Source: Roseovarius sp. ZX-A-9 (GTDB lineage: Bacteria; Pseudomonadota; Alphaproteobacteria; Rhodobacterales; Rhodobacteraceae). Taken from it: a DNA stretch of 64,000 nucleotides. How positions within the stretch are numbered: position 1 is the first letter of the stretch; every line of letters begins with the position of its first letter. The stretch covers positions 124,001 to 188,000 of the forward strand of contig NZ_JAPWHW010000004.1 of the NCBI RefSeq assembly GCF_028369135.1, in the 5' to 3' direction. Position numbers and translations under genes: made by a program. Below the pieces are notes generated by a model. The model ran no database searches and was not told the origin of the DNA. It worked only from the letters and a program-made list of their open reading frames with translations. Of the stretch, positions 26,087 through 34,155 are shown in pieces.

Positions 26087-27757
26087 ATGTACACCTATAC
26101 CGAATTTGACAAGGCGTTCGTCGCCGAACGCAACCGCCAGTTTCGTGCTCAGGTCGAACGCCGTATCGACGGCTCGCTGACCGAGGATGAATTCAAGCCA
26201 CTGCGCCTGATGAACGGGCTTTACCTGCAACTGCACGCCTACATGCTGCGCGTGGCGATCCCTTACGGCACGCTCAATTCCGCGCAGATGCGCCAGCTGG
26301 CAATGATCGCCGAGCGGTGGGACAAGGGCTATGGCCATTTCACCACGCGCCAGAATATCCAGTTCAACTGGCCGAACCTCGCCAATGTCCCCGACATTCT
26401 CGAGGCACTGGCCGAGGTGGAAATGCATTGCATCCAGACCTCCGGAAACACCATCCGCAACGTGACCGCGGACCATTTCGCAGGCGCCGCCGCCGACGAG
26501 GTGGCCGACCCGCGCCCGGTGGCCGAGCTGATCCGCCAATGGTCCACCGACCACCCCGAATTCCAGTTCCTGCCGCGCAAGTTCAAGGTCGGCGTCACCG
26601 GCAGCCCCAATGACCGCGCCGTGACAGCCGCGCATGACATTGGGCTGCGCATCGTCGAACGGGATGGCGAAATCGGCTATCAGGTTCTCGTGGGGGGCGG
26701 TCTGGGCCGCACGCCCATGATCGGCAAGGTGCTGGCCGATTTCCTGCCAGAGGCCGATCTGCTGCCCTATATCGAGGCGGTGGTAGGCGTCTGGAACCTG
26801 CTGGGGCGGCGCGACAACAAGTTCAAGGCGCGCATCAAGATCACCGTGCACGAGCATGGCATCGACGATATCCGCGCCCGGGTCGAGAAACAATTCGCCG
26901 CCATCAAACCCAGCTTTAAAGGCGTCGATCAACAGATGCTGGCCGACATCCGCGCCCAGTTTGCCCCACCGGAGTTTATCACCGCATCCGAGGCCCCCTA
27001 CAATCAGGCCCGCCAGCACGATCCGGTCTTTCGCTCCTGGGCCGACACCAACCTGTCGGAACACCGCGCGCCGGGCTACGCGATCGTCTCGATCTCGCTC
27101 AAGGCGCATGGCGCAACGCCGGGCGACGCATCGGCGCAGCAAATGCGCCTGATGGCGGACCTGGCCGAACGCTACGGCCATGACGAGCTGCGCATCTCTC
27201 ACGAGCAAAACGTGATCCTGCCGTATGTCCACAAATCCCACGTTCCCAGCGTGTTTGCCGCGCTGCGCGCCACGGGCCTTGGCACCGCCAATATCGGGTT
27301 GATCAGCGATATCATCGCCTGCCCCGGCATGGATTACTGCGCCCTGGCCACCGCGCGTTCGATCCCCATCGCGCAACAGATCGCGACCCGGTTCGACGAG
27401 TTGAAGCTGGAGCATGAAATCGGCGAGATGAAGATCAAGATTTCGGGCTGCATCAATGCCTGCGGACATCACCATGTCGGCCATATCGGCATTCTCGGGC
27501 TCGACCGGGCGGGCGTGGAAAGCTACCAGATCACCCTTGGCGGCGATCACCGCGAGGATGCACGGCTGGGCGACCGCACCGGGCCGGGCTTTTCCGCCGA
27601 TGAGATCGTCCCCGCCATCGAGCGGATCATCCACGCCTATCTGGACCTGCGCCTCGATGCGTCCGAGACCTTCCTCGCGGCTTACCAGCGGCTGGGGCTG
27701 GCCCCGTTCAAGGCCGCGCTCTACGAGATCGAGGCGCAGGCCTATGCCGCAGAATGA
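26087..27757 (+). CDS. cysI: ferredoxin-type sulfite (nitrite/sulfite) reductase
   Basis: A 556-residue siroheme/[4Fe-4S] reductase that converts sulfite to sulfide with six electrons. The two-fold repeat of the family is visible (TRQNIQFNWPNLANVPDILEAL and SHEQNVILPYVHKSHVPSVFAAL), and the cluster/siroheme cysteines lie in CPGMDYC near 412-418 and GCINACGHHH near 455-459. The operon lacks a CysJ flavoprotein, so electrons probably come from ferredoxin or flavodoxin, matching the fpr gene at the operon end. AGGAAAAAAGTC precedes the ATG. It overlaps cysH by 14 bases. Confidence 0.94.
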   Translation: MYTYTEFDKAFVAERNRQFRAQVERRIDGSLTEDEFKPLRLMNGLYLQLHAYMLRVAIPYGTLNSAQMRQLAMIAERWDKGYGHFTTRQNIQFNWPNLANVPDILEALAEVEMHCIQTSGNTIRNVTADHFAGAAADEVADPRPVAELIRQWSTDHPEFQFLPRKFKVGVTGSPNDRAVTAAHDIGLRIVERDGEIGYQVLVGGGLGRTPMIGKVLADFLPEADLLPYIEAVVGVWNLLGRRDNKFKARIKITVHEHGIDDIRARVEKQFAAIKPSFKGVDQQMLADIRAQFAPPEFITASEAPYNQARQHDPVFRSWADTNLSEHRAPGYAIVSISLKAHGATPGDASAQQMRLMADLAERYGHDELRISHEQNVILPYVHKSHVPSVFAALRATGLGTANIGLISDIIACPGMDYCALATARSIPIAQQIATRFDELKLEHEIGEMKIKISGCINACGHHHVGHIGILGLDRAGVESYQITLGGDHREDARLGDRTGPGFSADEIVPAIERIIHAYLDLRLDASETFLAAYQRLGLAPFKAALYEIEAQAYAAE

Positions 27758-28478
27758 GCTGGGGACGCGGGTTGCGTCGCTCAATGACTGGTACCGGCTG
27801 AACGCAGCCCATACGGTCCTGCAACATGCACTGACCGGCCCTGATGCCGGGCGTCTGGCGCTGGTTTCCAGCTTCGGGGCCGAATCCGTCGTGCTCTTGC
27901 ACATGGTTTCGGTGATCCGACGGGATACGCCGGTGATCTTTCTCGACACCGAACTGCTCTTTGCCGAAACGCTGGTCTACCAACAGGAACTGACCGAACG
28001 GCTGGGCCTGACCGATGTGCGCATCATCCGCGCCGATCCTGCCGAAAAAGCGGCCGACGATCCGGACATGACGCTGCATACACGCGACACCGATGCCTGC
28101 TGCGCGCTGCGCAAGACACGCCCGCTGGAACAGGCGCTGCGCGGCTTTGACGGCTGGATCACTGGGCGCAAACGCTATCAGGGCGGCGCCCGCGCCGAAA
28201 TGGATTTCTTCGAAGTCGAAGAGGCCACCGGCCGCATGAAGGTGAATCCGCTGGCACATTGGCAGCCCACCGACGTGCGCACCTACATGGAGGAAAACCG
28301 CCTGCCGCGTCATCCGCTGGTGGCGCGCGGCTATCCTTCGATCGGCTGCATGCCCTGCACCTCGCCGGTGAAACCGGGCGAAGACCCACGCGCAGGCCGT
28401 TGGCGCGGCGCGGAAAAAAGCGAATGTGGGATTCACGTCGTGAATGGCAAGATCGTAAGACAAGGAGTGAATGCATGA
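27744..28478 (+). CDS. cysH: adenylylsulfate (APS)-type reductase
   Basis: A 244-residue thioredoxin-dependent reductase producing sulfite from APS. The P-loop-like SSFGAESVVLLHM and the C-terminal catalytic ECGIH are present. The cysteine pairs DACCALRK and GCMPC ligate a [4Fe-4S] cluster, which marks the APS-using (plant/most-bacteria) class as opposed to the cluster-free PAPS reductase of E. coli. The start ATG lies inside the end of cysI and the stop overlaps the DUF934 ATG (ATGA), so translation is tightly coupled. Gene order indicates a dedicated assimilatory pathway. Confidence 0.95.
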   Translation: MPQNELGTRVASLNDWYRLNAAHTVLQHALTGPDAGRLALVSSFGAESVVLLHMVSVIRRDTPVIFLDTELLFAETLVYQQELTERLGLTDVRIIRADPAEKAADDPDMTLHTRDTDACCALRKTRPLEQALRGFDGWITGRKRYQGGARAEMDFFEVEEATGRMKVNPLAHWQPTDVRTYMEENRLPRHPLVARGYPSIGCMPCTSPVKPGEDPRAGRWRGAEKSECGIHVVNGKIVRQGVNA

Positions 28479-28882
28479 ACGTGATCGTCACCGATACCGG
28501 GTTTGACAGTGATGGCTGGAACGAGCCGTTCACGCCGCTGGACGAGGCCACCGAAACGACCGGCGTGCTGGACGTGCCCGCCGATGCCGATCTGGAGGCG
28601 CTGCTGGACAAGATCCCGAACCTGCGCATGGTGCGGGTGGATTTCCCCAGCGCGGCGGACGGGCGCGGCTTTACCCTCGCGCGGCAGTTGCGCCTGCACG
28701 GCTATACCGGCAGGTTGCGGGCGAGGGGGCATGTGATCGCCGACCAATATGCCATGGCCCGCCGCGTGGGATACGACGAGATCGAGATCGCCCCGGATCT
28801 GGCCGCCCGCCAACCCCAGGACCAGTGGCAATTTCGCGCCAACTGGCAGGCCCATGACTATCAGGCGCGCATACGCGGATAA
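28475..28882 (+). CDS. DUF934 domain protein of the sulfite-reduction operon
   Basis: A 135-residue acidic protein, start overlapping the cysH stop. The family blocks are VRVDFPSAADGRGFTLARQLRLHGYTGRLRARGHVIADQYAMARRVGYDEIEIAPDLA and a short aromatic tail (QFRANWQAHDYQARI). DUF934 proteins accompany cysI/cysH throughout proteobacteria, and have been proposed to act as a partner or scaffold of sulfite reductase. No cofactor motif is visible. Conserved context is the best evidence for function. Confidence 0.88.
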   Translation: MNVIVTDTGFDSDGWNEPFTPLDEATETTGVLDVPADADLEALLDKIPNLRMVRVDFPSAADGRGFTLARQLRLHGYTGRLRARGHVIADQYAMARRVGYDEIEIAPDLAARQPQDQWQFRANWQAHDYQARIRG

Positions 28883-28932
28883 TCACACCCTTTTCCTGAT
28901 CCACATCAAAGCCTAGTAAGAGGGGCCGGCCT

Positions 28933-29805
28933 ATGCAGCCGGTCAATGGACCCATGAACGAGATTTCGCCCGTGACAGACGCCGCGCCGATCAAACCAGT
29001 GCCCACCCTGCCCGACGCCCAGACCGTGACGCAGGTCACGCATTGGACCGACCGGCTGTTTTCCTTTCGCGTGACGCGCCCCGCAAGCCTGCGGTTCCGC
29101 TCGGGCGAATTCGTGATGATCGGCCTGATGGGCGATCCCAACCCCGAGACAGGCAAGCAAAAGCCGCTCTTGCGTGCCTATTCCATTGCCTCGCCCAGTT
29201 GGGACGACGAGCTGGAATTCTATTCGATCAAGGTTCAGGACGGCCCGCTGACCAGCCGCCTGCAACATATCGAGCCGGGCGACCAGATCATCCTGCGGCC
29301 CAAACCCGTCGGCACGCTGGTGCATGACGCGCTGCTGCCGGGCAAACGGCTGTGGCTGTTTGCCACCGGCACGGGTTTCGCGCCCTTTGCCTCGCTCTTG
29401 CGCGATCCGCAAACCTATGACGACTATGACGAGGTGATCATCACACACACCTGCCGCGAGGTTGGCGAACTGACCTATGGTGCAAAGCTGATCGAGAGCA
29501 TCCGGGCAGACGAGATGCTGGCGGAACTGATCGGCGAGGGATTTGCCGACAAGCTGCGCTACTATCCCACCACCACCCGCGAAGAGAGCCCCAAGATGGG
29601 CCGCATCACCGACCTGATGCGCTCCGGTGAGGTGTTCGCGGACCTTGGCGTGCCCCCGCTCTGCCCCGAGACCGATCGCGCGATGATTTGCGGCAACCTG
29701 GCCTTCAACCTGGAGCTCAAGGACCTGCTGGAAAGCTACGGTCTGGAGGAAGGCGCCAATTCCAAGCCCGCGCATTACGTGGTGGAAAAGGCGTTTCTGG
29801 ACTGA
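28933..29805 (+). CDS. fpr: ferredoxin/flavodoxin-NADP+ reductase
   Basis: A 290-residue FAD flavoprotein of the bacterial FPR type: FAD-binding LRAYSIASPS, NADP-binding GTGFAPFASLLRDPQTYDDYDEVIITH, ICGN, and the subclass-specific C-terminal end VVEKAFLD. Shuttles electrons between NADPH and ferredoxin or flavodoxin. It follows the cys operon by 50 bases and a strong terminator follows, so it is probably the last operon gene and the electron source for sulfite reductase. AGAGGGG precedes the first ATG by about 8 bases; a start 21 bases later is possible. Confidence 0.95.
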   Translation: MQPVNGPMNEISPVTDAAPIKPVPTLPDAQTVTQVTHWTDRLFSFRVTRPASLRFRSGEFVMIGLMGDPNPETGKQKPLLRAYSIASPSWDDELEFYSIKVQDGPLTSRLQHIEPGDQIILRPKPVGTLVHDALLPGKRLWLFATGTGFAPFASLLRDPQTYDDYDEVIITHTCREVGELTYGAKLIESIRADEMLAELIGEGFADKLRYYPTTTREESPKMGRITDLMRSGEVFADLGVPPLCPETDRAMICGNLAFNLELKDLLESYGLEEGANSKPAHYVVEKAFLD

Positions 29806-29861
29806 CGCCGCCGCGCGCGGGCTAGGCGCGGACGCTCGTCACTCCCGCAACGACGGATAAA

Positions 29862-29896
29862 AAAAGCCCGCACCGAAATTATCGGTGCGGGCTTTT
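29862..29896. terminator. bidirectional terminator after fpr
   Basis: A 15-bp perfect stem AAAAGCCCGCACCGA / TCGGTGCGGGCTTTT with a 5-base AATTA loop, flanked by A and T runs. Closes the cys operon and also the convergent repeat-protein gene. Confidence 0.95.
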
Positions 29897-29939
29897 CGCA
29901 CTCTCCCTCATCGAGGAAAAGCGCGGAAGGCTTCAGAAT

Positions 29940-30743
29940 TCAGAGACCCAGAGCGGTCTTGACCTGTTCAATCGCCATTTTCAGCATCTCTGGATTGTCG
30001 GCCGCGCCCTGCAGTGCTTTTTTCAGCACGGTCTTCTGCAACACATCGATGCTCGAATTATCGATCATGTCGGTGGCCGCGCCGAGGTCGAAATTGTCCA
30101 CGCTCAGCACGTCGTTCGCAGCGGCATCTGTCGCGGCGTCGGTGGCCGTGTCTGCCGCATCCGTTGCTGCGTCAGTTGCCGTGTCTGTCGCCGCATCCGT
30201 GGTTGCTTCAACAGCGTCCTCGGTTGCTTCGGCCGCATCGGTTACAGTGTCGGCCGCCGCATCGGTCGTCGCTTCAACAGCCTCTTCAGTGGCCTCTGCG
30301 GCATCCATTGCCGTGTCTGCTGCCGCATCCGTGGTTGCTTCAACGGCCTCTTCGGTCGCTTCGGCGGCGGTTTCGGCATTGCCGGTCAGGTCATTGATCG
30401 CATCGGACACGCCCTGTGTGGCCTCGTTCACGGCGTCATCCACCTGCGTGGCGGCGTCATCGGCCAGCGATTTGGCCTCGTCGGTGATCTCGTCCACCGC
30501 GTCGGTCGCTTCCTGCGTTGCTTCCTCGACCTTCTCTTCGACGGCCTCTTCAACCGTTTGCTCGGTCACGTCTTCGGCTTCGGCAGGTGCGGCTTCAGGC
30601 TCTTCAACCACGTCGATTTCGGCGGGCGGCGTGATCGGCTCTTCGGTCGTCCCCAACATTTCGGTTGGCGATTTGCCGGTCATCAGGAAATACCCACCAC
30701 CCAGCACAACCGCGGCTACAATGATCCACAGCAGATTTTTCAT
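29940..30743 (-). CDS. membrane-anchored acidic Ala/Thr/Glu repeat protein
   Basis: A 267-residue protein of no recognised family. Residues 4-20 are a single hydrophobic helix (LLWIIVAAVVLGGGYFL), likely an anchor with the body outside the cytoplasm. Residues 32-210 are extremely acidic and built from A, T, E, D and V only, with three 22-residue repeats at 128-149, 150-171 and 172-193 (EATEEAVEATTDAAADT-MDAA type). A 22/11-residue period predicts an amphipathic helix like apolipoproteins or LEA proteins. The last 50 residues (DLGAATDMIDNSSIDVLQKTVLKKALQGA) form a separate compact helical segment. The gene is single, convergent with fpr. Confidence 0.8.
   Translation of the reverse strand: MKNLLWIIVAAVVLGGGYFLMTGKSPTEMLGTTEEPITPPAEIDVVEEPEAAPAEAEDVTEQTVEEAVEEKVEEATQEATDAVDEITDEAKSLADDAATQVDDAVNEATQGVSDAINDLTGNAETAAEATEEAVEATTDAAADTAMDAAEATEEAVEATTDAAADTVTDAAEATEDAVEATTDAATDTATDAATDAADTATDAATDAAANDVLSVDNFDLGAATDMIDNSSIDVLQKTVLKKALQGAADNPEMLKMAIEQVKTALGL
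30165..30362 (-). repeat. three 66-bp in-frame tandem repeats
   Basis: Three 66-bp units encode the 22-residue repeats described for the acidic protein. Units 1 and 2 differ in a few codons and unit 3 is more diverged, so the array grew by duplication and is then drifting. Repeats of this type can change number between strains. Confidence 0.8.
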
Positions 30744-30879
30744 TAATCTTCCCTCTTTATCCGTTCTGGCTCATGCATGATCGCAAGGCCGTTGGTTATG
30801 TCAGACCAAATGGCGGCCCTCCTGCCAAGACACAAGGGGAATAACCGGCATTTCGGCTCAGATCAGCCTATTTTGCGGC

Positions 30880-30908
30880 TTGAAAGGCAGGGGTCACGCG
30901 GTTAGCTT
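30880..30908 (+). promoter_or_regulatory. probable sigma-70 promoter of infC
   Basis: TTGAAA (30880-30885), a 17-bp spacer and TAGCTT (30903-30908), about 40 bases before the proposed infC start. Confidence 0.45.
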
Positions 30909-30950
30909 GCCCACTCAGTCGACCCTACAAATCATCGAAGGATAAAAACC

Positions 30951-31496
30951 ATAGCCCGCAGACCCCACAACGCTCCCCCGACACGTGACACTGGTCCCCG
31001 CGTCAACGAGCGCATACGTGACGACGAAATCCGCCTGATTGGCGCTGACGGCGAAAATGTCGGAGTCGTATCCGGCCGCCGTGCCTTGGAAATGGCCGAA
31101 GAAGCGGGGCTGGACCTCGTTGAGATCTCGCCCAACGCGAGCCCGCCGGTCTGCAAGATCATGGACTATGGCAAGTACAAGTACGAGACGCAGAAGCGCG
31201 AATCTGAAGCCCGCAAGAAGCAGAAGATCATCGAGGTGAAAGAGGTCAAGTTTCGGCCCAACACCGACACGCATGATTATGAAGTGAAAATGCGCAACGT
31301 CTTCAAGTTTCTCGAGAACGGCGACAAGGTAAAGATCACCCTGCGCTTTCGCGGACGCGAGATGGCGCACCAGGATCTGGGCCGCAAACTGCTGGAGCGC
31401 GTGGCCACCGATGTCGAAGGCGTCGGCAAGGTGGAAAACATGCCCAAGATGGAAGGCCGTCAGATGATCATGATCATCGGCCCCGCAGCGCGGTAA
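30951..31496 (+). CDS. infC: translation initiation factor IF-3, AUA start
   Basis: IF-3 binds the 30S subunit and rejects wrong start codons and initiator tRNAs. The open frame continues upstream of the first ATG (31086) through [19 protein letters not shown] and [19 protein letters not shown], which is the complete family N-domain, and contains no ATG, GTG or TTG before it in that stretch except the late ones. The first plausible codon is ATA at 30951, 8 bases after GAAGGA, giving 181 residues (E. coli IF-3 has 180). AUA is a non-canonical start, in line with E. coli infC's AUU, which lets IF-3 limit its own translation. C-domain motifs MDYGKYKYE and [11 protein letters not shown] are intact. 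Confidence 0.93.
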   Translation: MARRPHNAPPTRDTGPRVNERIRDDEIRLIGADGENVGVVSGRRALEMAEEAGLDLVEISPNASPPVCKIMDYGKYKYETQKRESEARKKQKIIEVKEVKFRPNTDTHDYEVKMRNVFKFLENGDKVKITLRFRGREMAHQDLGRKLLERVATDVEGVGKVENMPKMEGRQMIMIIGPAAR

Positions 31497-31519
31497 TTTC
31501 TGTCGCAAACGCGATCTGG

Positions 31520-31546
31520 ACGGCGCCCCGATGCGGGCGCCGTTTT
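31520..31546 (+). terminator. rho-independent terminator after infC
   Basis: ACGGCGCCC / GGGCGCCGT stem with a CGATGC loop and TTTT, 24 bases after the infC stop. rpmI and rplT, often next to infC, do not follow here. Confidence 0.88.
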
Positions 31547-31574
31547 CATGTCCGGGGCAGGCTGTCAGGCTGCG

Positions 31575-31967
31575 CTAGGGATGCTCACGTCGTCTTCGCA
31601 GCCAATGGCGCACATCGTTGAAGTCGAACAACAGCGAGATCAGATCAACCACCAGCAGCAGCCACAGATAACGGGTGTAGCCAGCGCTCAGCTCGACGGT
31701 CCCGGCCAGCAGACAGGCCAGAAGCACCACCAGAGGCGTCCAGACCAGCACATGCGGCAGGGCCATCGTGTCGGGGAAGCCGCGTTCGCGCAGCATGATC
31801 CACAGGTTCGGCAGCATGCCGCCAATCGCCAGCGCCGCCACCCAGCCGCCGAAGGGCGCAGCAACAAAGAAGATCGCAGCCGCGTTGACTGGCACCAGAA
31901 TGCCGAATACCCAGATTTGCACCCAAAATGGCAAAGCCCGATAGCTGGCCCAGATCTGCGCAATCAT
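31575..31967 (-). CDS. small membrane protein of the xdhC-like operon, unknown
   Basis: A 130-residue protein with four predicted membrane helices (about 12-32, 40-58, 68-90 and 98-115) and an Arg-rich C-terminus (RHWLRRRREHP). It belongs to no family that I recognise. Its start overlaps the stop of the MoCF-domain gene (ATGA), so it is translationally coupled to the xdhC-like/MoCF pair and likely works with them or with the molybdoenzyme they serve. Confidence 0.75.
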   Translation of the reverse strand: MIAQIWASYRALPFWVQIWVFGILVPVNAAAIFFVAAPFGGWVAALAIGGMLPNLWIMLRERGFPDTMALPHVLVWTPLVVLLACLLAGTVELSAGYTRYLWLLLVVDLISLLFDFNDVRHWLRRRREHP

Positions 31968-32965
31968 CCGGCCGTATCCTTCCGGCCCCGGCGCGGCATC
32001 GGACGGGTCGGAATTTCCTTCAGCAGCCCGCCAACCCCCATGCCCGCGATATCGTCAGCCGTGACCGCGATCCCGCAGGCCACCCGGCTCAACACCCGGT
32101 CGGCGCCATTCAGCGATGGTGCGCGCGCGCAACCCGGCAGGCCGATCACCGGACGCCCCCCGAGTGCGCCCAGAAACAGCAGGTTGCCCGGATCGACCGG
32201 CATGCCGAACCGCTCGACCCGACCGCCCGCCGCCCGCAGCGCCGCAGGCGCGGTATCATTCGGGTCCGATGTGGCAGAGGCGGTCAGGACGAGAATCATA
32301 TCCCCCTGCGCCGTAGCCAGCGCACGCGCGATCGGGTCGATCTCGTGCGGGACGGTGATCTGGGTGCGCAATGTCATCCCAAGCGCTTCAAGCCGCGCGG
32401 CAATCGCCTCGCTGCCCTTCTCGCCGGGGCCGCCGGGTGTCTGGGTGATGATCAGCTTCGCATCGCGCAGCACCGGCTGGGCGAACGAGACAGCCCCCTG
32501 CACGGCCTGCGCCGCCGCGCGCACCGCCGTTTCGGGCACTGCATAAGAGATGATCTTGACCGTCGCGATCATCCCGCCGTCACGCATCTGCTGATACTCG
32601 GGCACCGTGGCGATGGTGATCATCGGATGCACCGCATTGGCCGCGTTGATACGCGCGGGATCCAGCCGCACGACCCCCGGCCCCGCCGCCAGCAGGTTCA
32701 CCCGCCCGGTAAAGGCGCGGCTGAGCGTGATGCCCGGCGCGGTCCCGCAGGCCGCCTCGGCCAGTTGCATCGCCGCTATATCCTCGTGCAGGTCCCCTGC
32801 CTCGGGGCGCGCGACGATTACCTCGGCCACACCGGCCTCTTGCAACGTGGCAACATGCGCCTCGGTCAGCACGATCCCCTTGCGCAACCGGCCATCAGAG
32901 ACCGAAACCGAATGCGCCAGAATGGCCCCCGTCGCCTCTGCCAGCGGTACAGGGCCAAAGATCAT
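31964..32965 (-). CDS. molybdopterin-binding (MoCF/MoeA-like) protein
   Basis: A 333-residue protein with the molybdopterin-binding fold shared by MoeA, MogA and CinA. The N-terminal part begins like MoeA (FGPVPLAEATGAILAHSV) and the C-terminal part carries ILVLTASATSDPNDTAPAALRAAGG and LLFLGALGGRPVIGLPGCARAPSLNGADRVLSRV, where the conserved glycine-rich pocket lies. Truncated relative to MoeA (about 400). Coupled by a 4-base overlap to the XdhC-like gene, so it may handle molybdenum cofactor insertion or maturation for a xanthine-dehydrogenase-type enzyme encoded elsewhere. Confidence 0.85.
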   Translation of the reverse strand: MIFGPVPLAEATGAILAHSVSVSDGRLRKGIVLTEAHVATLQEAGVAEVIVARPEAGDLHEDIAAMQLAEAACGTAPGITLSRAFTGRVNLLAAGPGVVRLDPARINAANAVHPMITIATVPEYQQMRDGGMIATVKIISYAVPETAVRAAAQAVQGAVSFAQPVLRDAKLIITQTPGGPGEKGSEAIAARLEALGMTLRTQITVPHEIDPIARALATAQGDMILVLTASATSDPNDTAPAALRAAGGRVERFGMPVDPGNLLFLGALGGRPVIGLPGCARAPSLNGADRVLSRVACGIAVTADDIAGMGVGGLLKEIPTRPMPRRGRKDTAG

Positions 32966-33927
32966 GCCCCTTGCCTCAGAACCCGGACCATTTCCGCCAG
33001 GATACTGACGGCAATCTCGGCCGGGCCTGCCGCACCGATATCAATGCCGATGGGGCCGTGAATGCGCGCCAATTGCGCCTCGCTCAGCCCGGCCTCTTTC
33101 AGCCGGGCGATGCGTTTCGCATGTGTCCGGGTCGAGCCGAGCGCACCGATATAGAACACATCTGTCTCCAGCGCTTCGATCAGCGCCGGATCGTCCAGCT
33201 TGGGATCATGGGTCAACAGCACCAGCGCCGTGCGTGTATCAAGGCCGAAGCCGCGCACGCCCTGGTCGGGCCAGTCGTCGATGATCGTCTCACCGGGAAA
33301 GCGCGCGGCACTGGCAAAGGCCGGGCGCGGGTCGATCAGGACCGGATCATAGCCTGCCAGCCGCGCCATCGGCACCAGCGCCTGCGCCACATGCACCGCC
33401 CCGACGATCAACAGCCGCAGGGGCGGATTGTGGATCGCGACGAAGGTCTCGCCATCCTCCTCGAACCCCGAGCGGTCCATGCGAAACCGCTCCTCGTGCC
33501 CGTCTCGCTCGATTCGCGGCGTCCCGGTCATGCCAGTGATATAGGCCACCGGCGTGCGGGCGGCGCGCGCCTCGACCAGTTCGGCCAGCAACGGCTCTGG
33601 CAGGACACGGCCCACCGGTTCGACCAACACGCGGATCGTCCCGCCACAGGCCAGCCCCACGGCAAAGGCATCGCCGTCGCTGACCCCGTATTCCAGCATC
33701 ACGGGTTTTTCCGCCGCAATCGCATCCAGCGCCTCGGTGATCACCGCGCCCTCGACACAGCCCCCCGAAACCGAACCTGCAATTTCGCCCTCACCGGAAA
33801 TCGCCAGCTGCGCCCCCGTCCGGCGCGGCGCGCTGCCCCAGGTCTGAACCACCGTGGCCAGCGCCGCGCCCTTGCCGGCCCGGTGCCAGGCCAGCGCTGT
33901 TTCGGGGATGTCGTCAAATCGGTTCAT
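32962..33927 (-). CDS. XdhC/CoxI family molybdenum cofactor chaperone
   Basis: A 321-residue XdhC-type protein: N-terminal domain with ALATVVQTWGSAPRRTGAQLAISGEGEIAGSVSGGCVEGAVI (the GSVSGGCVE signature, including the conserved cysteine), and a C-terminal Rossmann domain (LLIVGAVHVAQALVPMARLAGYDPVLIDPR). XdhC proteins bind and protect sulfurated molybdenum cofactor and insert it into xanthine dehydrogenase or CO-dehydrogenase-type enzymes. The ATG at 33927 follows AGGAGG at 10 bases. First gene of a three-gene coupled operon; no xdhAB or cox structural genes are in the window. Confidence 0.93.
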   Translation of the reverse strand: MNRFDDIPETALAWHRAGKGAALATVVQTWGSAPRRTGAQLAISGEGEIAGSVSGGCVEGAVITEALDAIAAEKPVMLEYGVSDGDAFAVGLACGGTIRVLVEPVGRVLPEPLLAELVEARAARTPVAYITGMTGTPRIERDGHEERFRMDRSGFEEDGETFVAIHNPPLRLLIVGAVHVAQALVPMARLAGYDPVLIDPRPAFASAARFPGETIIDDWPDQGVRGFGLDTRTALVLLTHDPKLDDPALIEALETDVFYIGALGSTRTHAKRIARLKEAGLSEAQLARIHGPIGIDIGAAGPAEIAVSILAEMVRVLRQGA

Positions 33928-34155
33928 GGCCCGAGTCCTCCTGACCATTTCACGCGCCAGAATGCCCTTCTCACCGGGGAAGTTCAATCACCCCTCCGCA
34001 CCCACGGTCCCGCCGCCCGCCTCGCAGATGAAGGCGGGAATACGGCCCATGTCGTCCAATCCTCTCGGATTTTCCAAATTTTCGCCCATATTGTCCGCTA
34101 GACCCCGACTCCAAACCGGCTAAAAAAACCGGACGAGCAGTAAGGACGCCATCCC

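Noticed and set aside
25919-27949. 676-codon minus-strand frame opposite cysI
   Set aside because: Shadow of the reductase; the plus-strand frame has all siroheme and Fe-S cysteines.
29959-30780. Long plus-strand open frame opposite the acidic repeat protein
   Set aside because: It is the mirror of the Ala/Thr/Glu repeats (low-complexity Ser/Ala/Val) with no ribosome site or signal; the minus-strand frame has a membrane helix and a sensible end domain.
31086-31496. infC starting at the first ATG
   Set aside because: It would delete 45 residues of the conserved IF-3 N-domain, which is coded in frame upstream with a good ribosome site before ATA.
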